A DNA stretch of 64,000 nucleotides from Heracleum sosnowskyi (lineage: Eukaryota > Streptophyta > Magnoliopsida > Apiales > Apiaceae), in NCBI GenBank assembly GCA_030848705.1, contig CM061243.1:12115044-12179043 (forward strand). Reading direction: 5' to 3'. The number at the start of each line of letters is the position of its first letter. The first letter of the stretch is position 1. The notes beneath the pieces are model-generated. The model ran no database searches, was not told where the DNA came from, and saw only the letters and a program-made list of their open reading frames with translations. Below are positions 21,796-34,266 of the stretch, piece by piece. The position numbers and the translations under genes are program-made.

Positions 21796-22475
21796 TACAG
21801 TTAAACCTCGATAAAGTAAAACCTCAAGGAAGTAATATTTCTTCAGTTTCGATTTGGGCAATAAAACAAAATAACATTCACACTAAACGTATAATTTTTT
21901 TTAATTTTAAAAAGGCATAAAGTCTCAATAAAAATAATATAATATTTACTAAATTTCTATACATATATATCATAAGATATTCAATTTTTAATAATATGAC
22001 TTTATATTTAGTTTTTTTACGTTTCTTCAAATTTAAAATAATCGTGTTTTTAATATATTTTGGTTACTCTTGTTTCCTTAAATATTTTATATTTATTATA
22101 TCAAATAATTGTTTGTGCAATATATTATATGTTACTTTGATACTTTGATACTTTGATGACACATTAGACGAGGTAACTCTCGTGTATTACAAGATACTTG
22201 ATTTTGAATAATTTTTTCAACATAAATTCGCAGTTACCTCTTAACCAATCATAATTTATTTTTATACTATAACTTTAATATCAAGTTCAAATAAATTTAA
22301 AACTACATTTAAAATCTATTCCAACTTTAAAACACATGGTAAATTATACATATATAAAATAAATATTTATTTATCAATAAAATAATAAAAACTTATTTAT
22401 CAATAACGTAATAAATTCAAAAGAATAGACTTTTTTAACAATTCCAAAGTATTAATGTGAAGAGATTTAACTGTA
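21796..22475. mobile_element. Possible hAT-like MITE upstream of ALG6
   Basis: The left end TACAGTTAAACCTC is matched in reverse by GAGATTTAACTGTA at the right end, giving terminal inverted repeats of about 14 bp with one mismatch. The ~680-bp interior is AT-rich and non-coding. I could not confirm an 8-bp target duplication. The words AAAGGCATAAAGTCTCAATA occur both just outside and just inside the left end, so the boundary may be rearranged. Confidence 0.4.
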
Positions 22476-23232
22476 AAAAATCGTGAATTTTATTTACAAT
22501 CAAATTAAATGATAGAAATCTAGATTCAAAATATCATAAGGTAAAATTTTTTATGACTTTTCGAACAGAAAAAGACTCCAAACAAACACCCATCTTCACC
22601 GTCTGCAGAAATATATTTCTTCCAAGAGTACCAATTATCAATCAGATTTGCCTTGTGAACACAGTCAATATGAAATATTATCACTCACTCACACACAGAT
22701 CAATCACCTAGTGAGATTGATAGTGAGAGTTGACAAAGGTTCGATTCACAACTTGGTGCAGAAGAACTACAACAAATGAAGAATCAGCTTCAATCTCGAT
22801 AGGTAGTGAGAAATGTTAGTTGGGTATCCATTTGTGAAAGATTGTGTATTGTGGACATTTTAAAGAATGTGCAACCTTGTGGGTGGATAGTCAAATAATT
22901 TTTAATTTCAGTTTTAAGCTTTAATTGTGCAATGTTCATTGTGATGTTTATGTATACACAACAGGTAAATTTTATCGCTAGATTTCATTTCTAACTATAT
23001 CATTGGGTTAAACAATGTGAAATTTGCTTTAGAAATTGCGATTTGGTGGAATTTGTTTTGAGTATTGCATTATATTTCACATATTGTGATGCTGACTGGA
23101 TTAGTTTAAGGTTGTTTTGGGGTTGTCATGGACTCATCCCTGCGGGCTGCATTTCGTCATTTTGCAGATCTTCGAGTATAATCCACTTGCTGTGTCCGAT
23201 TGTTTCTAGATGAGAGTTTAGAGGAAAGAGAC

Positions 23233-26200
23233 ATGGACAAGAGGAAGACGGAGAAGGAGTACAAGAATAGTGTTGTCTGGTTTCTTTGCATTAGCGTGTT
23301 TGCACTTTTGGTTCGAGTTGCTGTATCACTACATCCTTATTCAGGGGCCGGAAACCCCCCCAAGTATGGGGATTTCGAAGCACAACGACACTGGATGGAG
23401 ATAACACTCGGTCTTCCCCCTAAGGAGTGGTATCGCAACAGTACCATCAATGATCTCAGCTACTGGGGACTTGATTATCCTCCCCTTACTGCTTATCAGA
23501 GCTATGTACATGGTCTTCTCCTTAGATACTTCCACCCTGACTCTGTCTCACTTTATACTTCTCGTGGCCATGAATCGTATCTCGGGTGTGTATTCTAAAT
23601 CTTGGAAGATATAAGAAAGTCATTTGTATTCTCTATCTTTGTTGTAAACCATCAGTATGCATACATTTACTGCTATGTCATTTATTTTTATATTATTAAC
23701 TGAAACCATTGTCCATGGATTTGTCAACCTCTCTTTTTGTCTTTCCCTGCAGAAAACTACTCATGAGATGGACAGTTCTGTTGTCTGATGCCTTGATATT
23801 CTTTCCTGCAGTTCTTTGCTTTCTAATTGCGTATTATTCTGGACAACCGAGTGCAAGTAAAAATAATACAGCATGGCATACCACAATCATTCTGCTTAGC
23901 CCATGCCTCATCCTAATTGATCATGGTCACTTTCAGGTATTTTAGGTATTTTTGTTAGGAGTTATGGAAGCTGTTCTTTATAGAAGTAACATAGTAACAG
24001 CTGAAGTCGTGAAATCTATCTTGTGTCATTATTTTAAAGGTTGTCATCTGTTTTTTGTCAGTATAATTGTATTAGCTTGGGCCTTACTGTGGGAGCTATT
24101 GCCGCCATTATATCTGGAAAAGAGCTTGTTGGTTCTTCTCTGTTCTGTCTTGCTCTTAACCACAAACAGGTTTTCACAATTCCTATGAATATTTCTAGCT
24201 CAAAGTTATGAATCTTGAACAATTGGAACTGCCTTTGCTCAACTCAGTACTCTTCACCATGTATCTGGACAATTCATGATGTCTAAATATGTAAACTTTT
24301 TGGTGTTATTTTGTGCTCTTATATACCTATTTAGGTGTTTTACAGTGGAAAATGTAGTGGGATAGACCGTTAAACATTTAATTGGATCCAATTGAAAAGA
24401 AAAAGCAATATAAATGGAGTACTATTGTTTTTTTATTCAAACGACTAAAATTTTCAATTGCTGGTAGCTTAGGACTTTGCCAATGTATTTAGCTAGCAGT
24501 TAATCGTATAGCTTAAGGTGTCACATAAAGGAGTCTACACAATTTATATGAAGACTGAACATTAAAAACTTGGTATACTTCAGTGTCGCCATTATCTTTT
24601 GGCCAAGCTAGTATTGTCAAAGATCTGAATGTCTCTCCTGCATATGGTAGCCTCTATTTTGATGATCTTAGATACATCCAAAACTGAACATTAGTAGAAT
24701 GAGATTCATCATTAACTTTTAAATTGTGAGGGAAACCTATGGTGACTGTTATACTGAAGATATAGCTAAGCATATATGCTGATTCATTTATAGACGAACA
24801 ATAGAATAATCTATATTAACGTAATAATCTTTTGATTAGATGTTCTATTTCATGTTTGTGCAGATGAGTGCCTATTTTGCACCTGCATTTTTTAGCCATC
24901 TCTTTGGTAAATGCCTAAGACGTCGAAACCCATATCTTGAGGTATTTAAATTGGGGTTGGTAGTCTTGGGAACATTTGTTGTGGTTTGGTGGCCATATCT
25001 TCATTCATTGGATTCCTTTCTAGAGGTAAGAACTACAACTTCTTACACATGCCGGTCTCACCTAACTTCTAAGCATCAGTGTAGTATATGCTGTTCATAC
25101 TTGCATTTCTTCCCTGAAATTGTGTTTTAACAATGCAAAAACTGCATTAGGTAGGAGCTTCTCTATTGTATAAAGGATCCCAGCGAAGACTGTGTCAAAT
25201 ATAAATTGCTCAGCTAACAGAAAGGCATAAACTATCTTCCTTTAATGCTTTTGTGTAATATACATCTTCCACCAAGAGTGTACACCCCATCCTTATAAGA
25301 AACGTACTTATTACAATAAAATATAACAAACACTGTTATACTAGTGGACTGGAGCTATTTCCGACTCCTTTTTTTGTTGATTAATCTGAATAAAAACAGA
25401 TTCACCTGGTCCTCTTCTGAGAGTAGAGGAAGATAAGTAAGGTGAAAAATATTAATTTAAAGTGTCATTTTAATTTCTTTGAAAGAAGAATCCATGAGCA
25501 TTGAGGTTAATAGAAGTGCTTTTGGAGTCGATCTTTTTTTATGGCGAGTGTATTGTTTTTTATTTGTTAAGGTTATTAATGTTTTTTTGTTATTGATGAT
25601 GCTTGCTGCAGGTGCTTTCTCGTCTAGCTCCATTTGAGAGGGGGATTTATGAAGATTATGTGGCTAACTTTTGGTGCACCACTTCTATTATAATAAAGTG
25701 GAAGAGATTGTTCACCACTCAATCACTAAAGCTTCTTAGTCTTTCTGCTACCCTTTTAACATGTCTGCCTTCAATGATTCAGCAAATGCGATATCCAAGC
25801 AGGCATGGTTTTTTGTATTCGCTGCTAAATACTGCATTCTCCTTCTACTTCTTCTCATTCCAAGGTATTTAAGATTTTGCCTTCCTCTTTAATTTTTTAC
25901 CTTTTCACACGTGATTTTACATCACAGTAACTGTAAATAAATGTGTACTTTTTCTCTTGTGATGATACAGTACACGAGAAGTCTATCCTACTGCCTCTCC
26001 TGCCAGCAAGTTTGTTGGCTTTAGAAGAACCATTTATATTTCAGTGGCTAATACAGTTCGCATTGCTCTCTATGTTTCCCCTTCTTTGTCGTGATAAATT
26101 GGTCTTGCCATATGTTGCCCTATATGGTTTTTTTATCCTTCTTTACAATGCGCCTGGTCGGAAACAAGATACAAGGGGAAGAAGTTCTTCGTCCATTGTA

Positions 26201-26419
26201 AAGTCGTTATTAGTTTCTGTTATTCTTATGATTTCTTTTCTTCTTCACGTCATCTACTTGACCATTAGTCCACCTACGAAGTATCCGTTTCTCTTTGAAG
26301 CTATCATTATGCTCTTGTGCTTCTCCCAGTTCATAGCAATAGCTGTCTACACAAACAAAAAACAGTGGATGTTGTCAGAGCAGCACTCTACTACAATGGC
26401 CAAAGAAAAGCACCTCTGA
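23233..26419 (+). CDS. ALG6: ALG6, dolichyl-P-Glc:Man9GlcNAc2-PP-dolichol alpha-1,3-glucosyltransferase
   Basis: Adds the first glucose to the dolichol-linked N-glycan precursor on the lumenal side of the ER. Six coding exons join in frame: 23233-23585, 23753-23936, 24062-24169, 24864-25025, 25612-25864 and 25971-26419. All introns have GT-AG ends. The sum is 1509 bp, 502 residues plus stop, against about 506 in Arabidopsis as I recall. The ATG at 23233 is chosen because the product then begins MDKRKTEKEY before the first membrane segment (~14-32). Diagnostic parts are the first lumenal loop with YGDFEAQRHWME and WGLDYPPLTAY (Asp81 corresponds to the catalytic Asp of GT-C ALG6), LIDHGHFQYN across the exon 2/3 junction, MSAYFAPAFF, and RLAPFERGIYEDYVANFWC with SFQVHEKSIL. 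Multiple hydrophobic segments follow to a Lys-containing C-terminus. No damage is seen. Confidence 0.95.
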
Positions 26420-27258
26420 TTTTTATTCGTGTGAATTAACCACTTTTCGATGATATTGACGTCTAGAATTGGTGGATAAAATTATCTACCTTTTAACATA
26501 CTGCAGTCGATGTTTCTCAATAGCCCATCCGAGTTGTTTCCAATTTACCGAGGCAGACTGATTGTGTTGTTTAATCGACTTGTGCGATTTACGTTCCTGT
26601 CTTCTGGGAACAGTATACATTATATATTCGATAACCGATAGCAATGTGTAAAACAATGTTTCATTTTAGACAGGCTAGAATATATTTCAGTTGATTTAAT
26701 TTCCTGAAAAATGTGTTGTGGAGGGTCTAAAGTTATTGAAGCCGAGTAACTTGGAGTATAAAATCTTGCTTACTTGTTGATTTTTATATACTAGGATGTT
26801 GTAACATCCCTGCCAGTTCTGAAAGTGGAAGATTCTTCATCCATGGTAAATTTGAGATGATTAGCCTTTTCAGCTTGTTCGTAATTTCGAATCTCATCAA
26901 TTTATGTCAAGTTTCAAGTGAAATTATAAGCAACTCCACCTCTGTTGTCTATTAATGAATTTGTTCGACTTTCTTGTCGAAAGAAACCATAATTGTTCAT
27001 TATGTATATTTATCATTACTTGAATTCGTCAACAAGAATTTTCATAGTTGAGATCCACTCTCTACTGTATGTATGAATACACAGAAACCCGTTTATTTAG
27101 GGAACTATTATTTCTAGAGCTCTATTTTTTTTTTTAATTTCCTGAGTTATTTGTATCATATTATATCAAAATATGATACAAATTATGAATGCCGAGGCTA
27201 CAAATATAATTCTGAAAATTAAAATAGAGTTGTGGACGTAACATTTCCCTTTTATCTA
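26420..27258. other. ALG6 3' flank, no further gene
   Basis: The ALG6 3' UTR is expected in the first few hundred bases. I see no gene, RNA gene or complete element in the rest. Confidence 0.4.
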
Positions 27259-27494
27259 CTCCTTCCGTCCCATTTTACATGTTTATTTTGACTTTCTAGT
27301 GATCAAATTGACTAAACATTAACTGAACTTTAAAAATTATTCAATTATTATTTTAGAAAACTGAAAGTTACATTTAAAAATAAATTAGACATACTTTTCA
27401 ATGATATAAACTTTTTTATTTTTCTCAATTATATAATATATATAATTTGTAGTCAAAATCTGTTAGAAGTCAGCTGTATAATGGAACAGGGGAG
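27259..27494. mobile_element. Stowaway-like MITE, 236 bp
   Basis: It begins CTCCTTCCGTCCCATTTTAC and ends with the inverse GGAACAGGGGAG, flanked by TA on both sides (27257-27258 and 27495-27496). The CTCC-TCCGTCCC terminus and TA target are the signature of Stowaway (Tc1/mariner) MITEs. It is non-coding. Confidence 0.8.
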
Positions 27495-28244
27495 TATTAG
27501 GCAGAGTTTTCAGTCTTAATTCTTAAATCCAGAGGATGCTGTAAATATGAATAAGATGACTATAATGTGTCGTTTTGATGAAAGGTAACAAATTTACACA
27601 GAGATTATGAAGAGACATGTGATAGTCATAATGAAAGAAGTTAGGTTCGTGTAAATGGAAAAGTATGGAGTAATTAAAGCTCGAAAACAGTTAGGAACTT
27701 GAGGGTTGAAGAATCAGTAGTCGGGATAATCAATTACTACTTGATATATATGGATAATCAATTTCTTTGTTTCCACAGATACTAAATAATTAATAATTAA
27801 TTGGCAGGAACTTGATGTGAGTATGTGTAATCGGGTGGACGGTTGACACATCAAAGTTGTATAGGTTGAGAATTGAAGATCGAGGTGGATGGCGCAGGGC
27901 AGTGTTACAGTCAAAACAGGGATAGGTACAACAGCTGCATGTAACTGCATTTATATTTTGGCACCATAGATTTAAATCTGGAAAATTTTGAAACCCCACT
28001 CTTCTGGCTCAACACCAGAAATTTGAACAAGTTCAGGGCCAACAAAAACGGCTATATCTTGACATTCAAATATGATGTTGGTACGTACGTGTTAAAAAAA
28101 TAAAAATTACTCAAAATATAATAGTTATAGTTATTAGAGTATCAACACTCATTCCCGGCCATTAATCCGTTAATTCGTCAATTTTTTTAATGGAGTTAAT
28201 TGCTATACAAAAAAAAAAAAAAACTATTTTTCTATTTTTTATGC
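27495..28244. other. Intergenic, no feature found
   Basis: No convincing reading frame; short frames near 27.7-28.0 kb on the minus strand lack any recognisable feature. A poly-A run is at ~28210-28224. Confidence 0.4.
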
Positions 28245-28500
28245 AGCAGTACCAATCAAAGTAGTTAATCCGTCTAACGAATCAATGAATTGATGGAGTT
28301 TTATGAATGTAACAATGTTTTTTGGTCCATCAATCAAATTAATGGTCATCAATCCATCAATTACTCCATCAATTTTTGATGTTGTAGCTAACGGATTGAC
28401 GAAGTTCAATTTTATTGACGGACTAAAAAAATACTGTTGCATAACTAAACTCCACCAATTCATCGATCCGTCCAACGGATCAACTATTTTTTTCCATTGA
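28245..28500. mobile_element. Foldback element, inverted arms of ~110 bp
   Basis: The left half (AGTTAATCCGTCTAACGAAT, then GAATTGATGGAGTTT and TGTAACAATGTTTTTT) is matched by the reverse complement of the right half (AGTTGATCCGTTGGACGGAT, GAATTGGTGGAGTTT, TGCAACAGTATTTTTT). The arms are diverged by roughly one base in five and meet near 28370. Because of this symmetry both strands show short open frames, which I take as artefacts. A MITE is the likely nature; a transcript would fold into a long hairpin. Confidence 0.6.
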
Positions 28501-30104
28501 TACATATGCTCTTATTATATTCAAGTTAAATTTTCAACTAATTTCTTTTTTACTTCATGAGAAGATGATATCATGACAAGAATAATTATAGTTAGAAAGG
28601 GTAGGGTGCGAGTAACATAGATTACTTTTTTTAAAATATTAGAGTATCTTTTAATTATTATTTTTAGCATTCGTTTAGCAAATTTCTTCCCTTTGTCTAT
28701 GCTCTCTTTTTTAATTTTTATGTACCCATTCTCTGGATGTACAACTATGGCGTTATCTTTTTTTGTCAAGTAGAATTTCATAACAATGATGTAAATATGA
28801 AATATGTATTCCCGAAAACTGAGGACCAGCCCTCTAGCTCTACCAGACCGGAACTGAATTAAGACGAGAAAAATGACAACAACAGATCAATATTTCAAGT
28901 GAAATCTTAAAAGGGAACGGAAACAACAGAGGGAGAAGGATACACATGAAGACAGGTGTATCTTTATGGGAACGGAACTCACATTATATTTTCACAGAGT
29001 TAGAAATGTCATCAGGCAAACCTTTTTTTACTTATAAATTTAGCAAAAAATGGATAAAAAGAGTATGCACATATCTGTGAGATTTTACAAACATGCAACT
29101 TGGGCTATGCATGTCTTAATTTCGACAAATATGCATTTCAACATATGTACGTAAGGTCCCTCCGGGGTCCAGGGTTGCTTCGTCTTGGTTATTTTTCAAT
29201 AGGTCCGGCGTATTCGTGTGGTTGTGATTTATGAATAATTTCATGAATATGTTAAATAAACAAGTTACACGGAGCTTTGATGATCTAGTAATGGAGTTAG
29301 GAAGATTTTTAAAACGACCAACAACTTGTTAATAAATCATTTAAGCTAAAAAAAATTTAAAACAAACAAAACAAAACAGTAGGACACACATGACTCCTCT
29401 TCCTCAAACGTCTTGAATAATCAGTACTTACCCTGCGTTCCAAGTCCCAGCACGTTACTGCTTTCTATTTTTACACAAAGAAAGCAAAAAAAAAACCCTA
29501 CAACAAAAGACAAATTACATTTCTTATTTCTATGTTAATGGTTCTCTCTAAAATCATGTTAAATTTGAAAAATGCTAGATATAATAGAGTAGAAATAATT
29601 TATCAAATGCTACGTGTTAGATTCTGATTGATTAATTATCAATTGATCTATATATGTGAACACCGATTTCATCAATATCTCATACGATTGGTCACATTAT
29701 CATTTTCCTATAAATTCAGTTATGAGATGAACGATGTTTAATGTGTAACGTCCATAAATTTGCAATTTTGGTTACTTAATTAAGAGTGTGAAAAAGTGGT
29801 TGCATTTCAATTACAAGGTAGATCACGTGTAATTTATAGCAGTAACAAGTGGCGTCGAACGTAAGTGGATAGATTTGTCACTAACAGATTTTAGTATGAG
29901 CACACCACAATTAATTAAATTTATGCAAATCTTAAGTGTCGGTATTACTTGGTCTGTGTTGAATATAACTGAAATTAATGGTACTCTATTAATCTAGATG
30001 ATTGTATTATCTTGACGGATAATTTTCAGAACATGACATAAATCTATATACAGATAGATATAAACATCATGCAGGTATATGTTAATTAATCATACCAAAA
30101 ATAA
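28501..30104. other. Intergenic, no feature found
   Basis: AT-rich DNA without convincing genes. A minus-strand frame at 28521-28781 is AT-driven. No RNA gene is recognised. Confidence 0.4.
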
Positions 30105-30149
30105 TTAATCTTTTACTAATGGGGAACAAATTGCATGATTCACTACCAT

Positions 30150-30715
30150 TAAAGTCAAAGACAAAACAAGTCCAAAGCCAAAAGTCCAGGGCAAAACAAG
30201 CCCGAAAACAAAACAAAGGTTAACATGACAAATCATGCAACATGAGACAAACAGGGACCAACGGCTAGGCTAGGCTGAACTCCTGCCGGCTTGTCCCCTA
30301 AACAGAAAGCTCGAGCCAATCAGCAGGTAACACGTGACGCCCATTCGCTTTATTCATTCCGTTATAAACAGGAGGAAGAAAGAAGAGGATTGTGTTCACA
30401 ATTCACACACACTCTCTAAATAATTTCTCAGCATTTTGTGAGTAGCATTTTGTAAGGGGTGTTCACAATTCACACACACTCTCTAAATAATTTCTCAGTA
30501 TGTTGTGAGTAAGGGTCTCCTACCTGAGCAGCCTAATCTTACTCTCACGCCGGAGGTGTTGCGAACCGATCATCCCGTCGGTATTGTTTTGCAGGACACT
30601 AGCCCAAACACTCATCTGTTTTTTCCACATTCAACAAGAAAAAGGCATAGGACAAAAAGCAAAGCAGAGTTATTATTTACTAATTACTATAACAAATTAA
30701 CTTGAATTAAACTCG
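30150..30715 (+). mobile_element. LTR-like remnant with TATA box and duplicated leader
   Basis: A G-box-containing ACACGTGACG (~30330) and TATAAAC (~30363) precede a GA-rich leader. A 39-bp stretch, TGTTCACAATTCACACACAC plus CTCTCTAAATAATTTCTCAG, follows at 30393-30431 and is repeated at 30460-30498. Next come GC-richer words (CTCACGCCGGAGGTGTTGCG, ATCATCCCGTCGG, TATTGTTTTGCAGG) that resemble the R/U5 end of Ty3-gypsy LTRs as I remember them. No partner LTR or primer site is visible, so it may be a solo LTR. Its exact ends are unknown, and the short frame at 30505-30705 has no support. Confidence 0.4.
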
Positions 30716-32254
30716 ACTAAATTTCAAAAATGTTATTAATTAAGGCGGATCGTAAATAAGTATAATTAATTTTTTTTTAAAGTAATAGTCTCGGAACAGA
30801 AAAAAAAATTATTTTATCAATAATAAAAATATATTATTTCTATTATATTTGGACCCAAAAAAAAATTATTTTAATAAAATAAATATTTTATCAATTATTT
30901 TTTAATCGAGATTCAATTGTAATTCGTATATAGAAACATGGTGCCCCATAACCTTTTGTTTACTAGACAAAGTCGCCACTTGTAACGAATGTACTCGCAG
31001 TCGCCACAAACCTAAAAATGTGACATGCATGCCTCTACAATCTCAAAACAGGAACAGTCCTCTCTCATGTTTCGACAAGCAATCAGATTCAAATTTATTT
31101 TATAAATTTAAGTCATTAATTGGTCCTGTTCGAATAATTGAGTTTGAGTCCACAACAGTTCTGCAGTACCTAAAAGAAAATACATAAATTAAATTACTAA
31201 AACTAGAATTAAAATCAGCGTGGAATTGAAACCCCACGAATTGAGGGGATCCGATGTAACGTCCAACTAAAACTTACACCAAAACATCATTGAGCTTGCA
31301 TGACTGGAGATGAGCAGTAGCTTTTGCCGCCACGTATTCAGTTTATGATGCTGTAAATCACAAACATGCACCTTTTATTTTTGGACAGTTAACAATATTT
31401 AACACATTCATGCTCTTTTAAAGACTTTCCCCACTTTACAGCTTTTCCTCATTTAGTCTTTCTATAGGTTTCACATTATCTATAAATTGTAAAATTTATA
31501 TACATAATTTACAAACTTATACAAATCTATCAATACTTGGTAGCGGGTACACGTTAATTCGAGTTTTCGAACCGAATTTGACATAATTCAAGTTTGAAAT
31601 TTGTGACTCGAATTCGACGTAATTTTTCAAATCGTATCAAGTTGGAACCTAATTCTATCTGTTTCCGTCTCTATTACACTCGGGGGACATAAGAGTTTAC
31701 TTTTCTAACATGTTGCATGAAAAAGTTATGAATGTTATGCAGCAGTTATTTTGCATACTTTGCTATATCCTTGTTTACTGTATTCTAGTTTTCATAACAA
31801 GAGATCAGGTAAAGTTTTCTGCGAAAAGCCTGCAGTAGATTAAAAAGTTTTATTTGTTGTTAAAAACAGGCTTAATTAATTGCCTAAAACAGAACAGTAG
31901 CTAACTATAATGTGATAGAAAATTTAAATAATGTTTTTCCAATACAGATGTGAAAACTGATAATCATATGATTTAATTTGTGTAATAAATAAAAAAGGGC
32001 CAGCTAATTAGGAGAGGGCTATGAAGGTGAAGTTTTGATCATTTAATTTTCTCATCTGCATCATATTGATTGCCCCTCCTTTCATCTCATTTCATTACCC
32101 TTTAAATTAAATCTCCCACCTCCCCTCCCCTCTCACTTTAACCATATTGCTTCCCTTTTCTTCATCTTCTTCCCCCTTCCTTCTGATTCTCATACATCAA
32201 TCTTTCCTGTAAATAGATCATACTTGTTTCGACAAAATTCAACCTGATTTAAAA
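30716..32254. other. KCS6 upstream region
   Basis: No gene. The last ~250 bp hold the likely promoter and 5' UTR of the wax-elongase gene: a pyrimidine-rich stretch with CTCCCACCTCCCC repeats (~32110-32190) then CATCTTCTTCCC leader-like sequence. I see no canonical TATA box at a good distance. Confidence 0.4.
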
Positions 32255-33745
32255 ATGGCACAAAATTTGCCAAATTTCACCAATTCCGTGAGGCTAAAGT
32301 ATGTTAAACTTGGGTATCAATACCTGATCAACCACTTTCTTACCTTACTTCTTATTCCAATCATAGCCTCCATTTCTCTCGAAATTGTTCGAATCGGCCC
32401 GCAAGAACTCCTCGTAACGTTGCAGTCTATCCAGCTTGACACTCTTCAAGTCCTTTGCTCCACTTTCCTCATCATTTTCATCTCAACAGTCTACTTCATG
32501 TCGAAACCTCGTTCGATTTACCTAGTAGACTACGCTTGTTACAAGCCTCCAGTCACCTTTCGAGTCCCGTTCGCGACATTTATGGAACATTCGAGGCTCA
32601 TTCTAAAAGACAACCCTAAATCAGTAGACTTCCAAATGCGCATTTTGGAGCGCTCTGGACTAGGTGAAGAAACTTGTTTACCTCCTGCTATACATTACAT
32701 CCCTCCTAAGCCAACTATGGAAGCTGCACGTGGCGAAGCTGAGCTTGTTATTTTCTCGAGTATCGATTCATTGTTTCAAAAAACAGGCCTTAAGCCGAAA
32801 GATATTGATATTTTGATCGTTAATTGTAGCTTGTTTTCGCCTACTCCGTCTTTGTCAGCGATGATTGTGAACAAGTACAAGCTAAGGAGTAACATAAGGA
32901 GCTTTAATTTGTCCGGTATGGGATGTAGTGCTGGTTTAATTTCAATCGATTTGGCTCGTGATTTACTTCAAACTCATCCGAATTCTAATGCTCTTGTTGT
33001 AAGTACCGAGATAATCACACCGAATTATTATCAAGGTAAGGAGCGTGCCATGCTACTTCCGAATTGCTTGTTTCGAATGGGAGGTGCGGCCTTGTTGCTA
33101 TCAAACAAGCGTAGAGATAGAACTCGAGCCAAGTACAAGTTGGTTCGTATTGTCCGAACACACAAAGGAGAAGATGATAAGGCCTTTAGATGTGTCTACG
33201 AAGAAGAGGATGCGCAAGGAAAAGTCGGGATCAATTTATCGAAAGATCTTATGAATATTGCCGCTGAAGCTCTCAAATCAAATATTACTACTATTGGTCC
33301 ATTAGTCCTTCCTGCATCAGAACAACTCCTTTTTCTTTTCACTCTCATTGGTCGAAAAATCTTTAACCCTAAATGGAAACCCTACATTCCTGATTTCAAG
33401 CTTGCTTTCGAGCATTTTTGCATCCACGCTGGAGGGCGTGCAGTGATCGATGAGCTCCAGAAGAATCTCCAGCTCTCATCAGAACACGTAGAGGCCTCAA
33501 GAATGGCGCTTCATAGGTTTGGTAACACGTCATCATCTTCGTTGTGGTACGAAATGAGCTACATCGAAGCTAAGGGCAGGATGAAAAAGGGCGACAGGGT
33601 TTGGCAAATTGCATTCGGGAGTGGATTTAAATGTAACAGTGCGGTTTGGAAGTGTAATCGGACGGTTAAAACACCGAGCGACGGACCGTGGCTAGATTGC
33701 ATTGACAGATATCCGGTGCATATTCCGGAAGTTGTGAAGCTTTAA
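32255..33745 (+). CDS. KCS6: 3-ketoacyl-CoA synthase, CER6/CUT1 (KCS6) type
   Basis: Condensing enzyme of the ER fatty-acid elongase: it joins malonyl-CoA to long-chain acyl-CoA in the first step of each two-carbon extension, here toward the C26-plus chains of cuticular wax. The single uninterrupted frame gives 496 residues, one fewer than I recall for Arabidopsis CER6. Two N-terminal membrane segments (~26-50 and ~64-84) anchor it in the ER. The FAE1/type III PKS-like domain follows, with active Cys in GMGCSAGLIS (~224), His in HFCIHAGGRA (391) and Asn in RFGNTSSSS (424). CER6-type marks include STVYFMSKPR, CYKPPVTFRVPFATFMEH, STEIITPNYYQG and the C-terminus IPEVVKL. No intron is seen. It is intact and probably epidermis-expressed, by family knowledge. 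Confidence 0.96.
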   Translation: MAQNLPNFTNSVRLKYVKLGYQYLINHFLTLLLIPIIASISLEIVRIGPQELLVTLQSIQLDTLQVLCSTFLIIFISTVYFMSKPRSIYLVDYACYKPPVTFRVPFATFMEHSRLILKDNPKSVDFQMRILERSGLGEETCLPPAIHYIPPKPTMEAARGEAELVIFSSIDSLFQKTGLKPKDIDILIVNCSLFSPTPSLSAMIVNKYKLRSNIRSFNLSGMGCSAGLISIDLARDLLQTHPNSNALVVSTEIITPNYYQGKERAMLLPNCLFRMGGAALLLSNKRRDRTRAKYKLVRIVRTHKGEDDKAFRCVYEEEDAQGKVGINLSKDLMNIAAEALKSNITTIGPLVLPASEQLLFLFTLIGRKIFNPKWKPYIPDFKLAFEHFCIHAGGRAVIDELQKNLQLSSEHVEASRMALHRFGNTSSSSLWYEMSYIEAKGRMKKGDRVWQIAFGSGFKCNSAVWKCNRTVKTPSDGPWLDCIDRYPVHIPEVVKL

Positions 33746-34266
33746 ATGAGAGGGATAAATTCAGGTGGTCCAGAAAAATATGGTTGAGCACAATGGAACC
33801 GCCGATCACTGTCATTCATTTAAATCATGTCATTGGTGTTTATGGAAGTGTACATGTTCAGTTGTCATAAAAACACAAATAAACAGCTGGAAATCTAATC
33901 AAAATTGAAATCAGTTGGGTACAGACTACAGCACTTGGCTTAAAGAAATGTACGTTTAGTTATTACACCGCTTTATTATTGTTGGTGCATACATGTCTCT
34001 GCTCGGACCTCTCTACTTAAGAGAGTATGGGTAAAGATAAACGTGCATCTTTTCTTCGTCCTCGTTTCAAATTTAGTGTGGATATATCAGATATGTTTGG
34101 TTTGATATTGTATTTGGCAATAGATGTATTAGTATGTTCGATTTTGTTTGTTACATTGTTGTAAGAGTTTAACCAAGATTACCAGAATTTTGGCCGAATG
34201 AAAATTATCAACAAACAGGCCGAGGTCTCTTGGTCCTTTTCTCCTGCTTTCGTTAGTGATGAACTT
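33746..34266. other. KCS6 3' flank up to the gypsy insertion
   Basis: Contains the probable 3' UTR (an AATAAA near 33877) and ends in the target duplication AACTT at 34262-34266. Confidence 0.5.

Noticed and set aside
27714..27999. Two overlapping short minus-strand frames
   Set aside because: No promoter, domain or codon signal; both are likely chance.
28239..28781. Overlapping short frames on both strands
   Set aside because: The symmetry of the foldback element creates similar frames on both strands; no conserved protein is seen.
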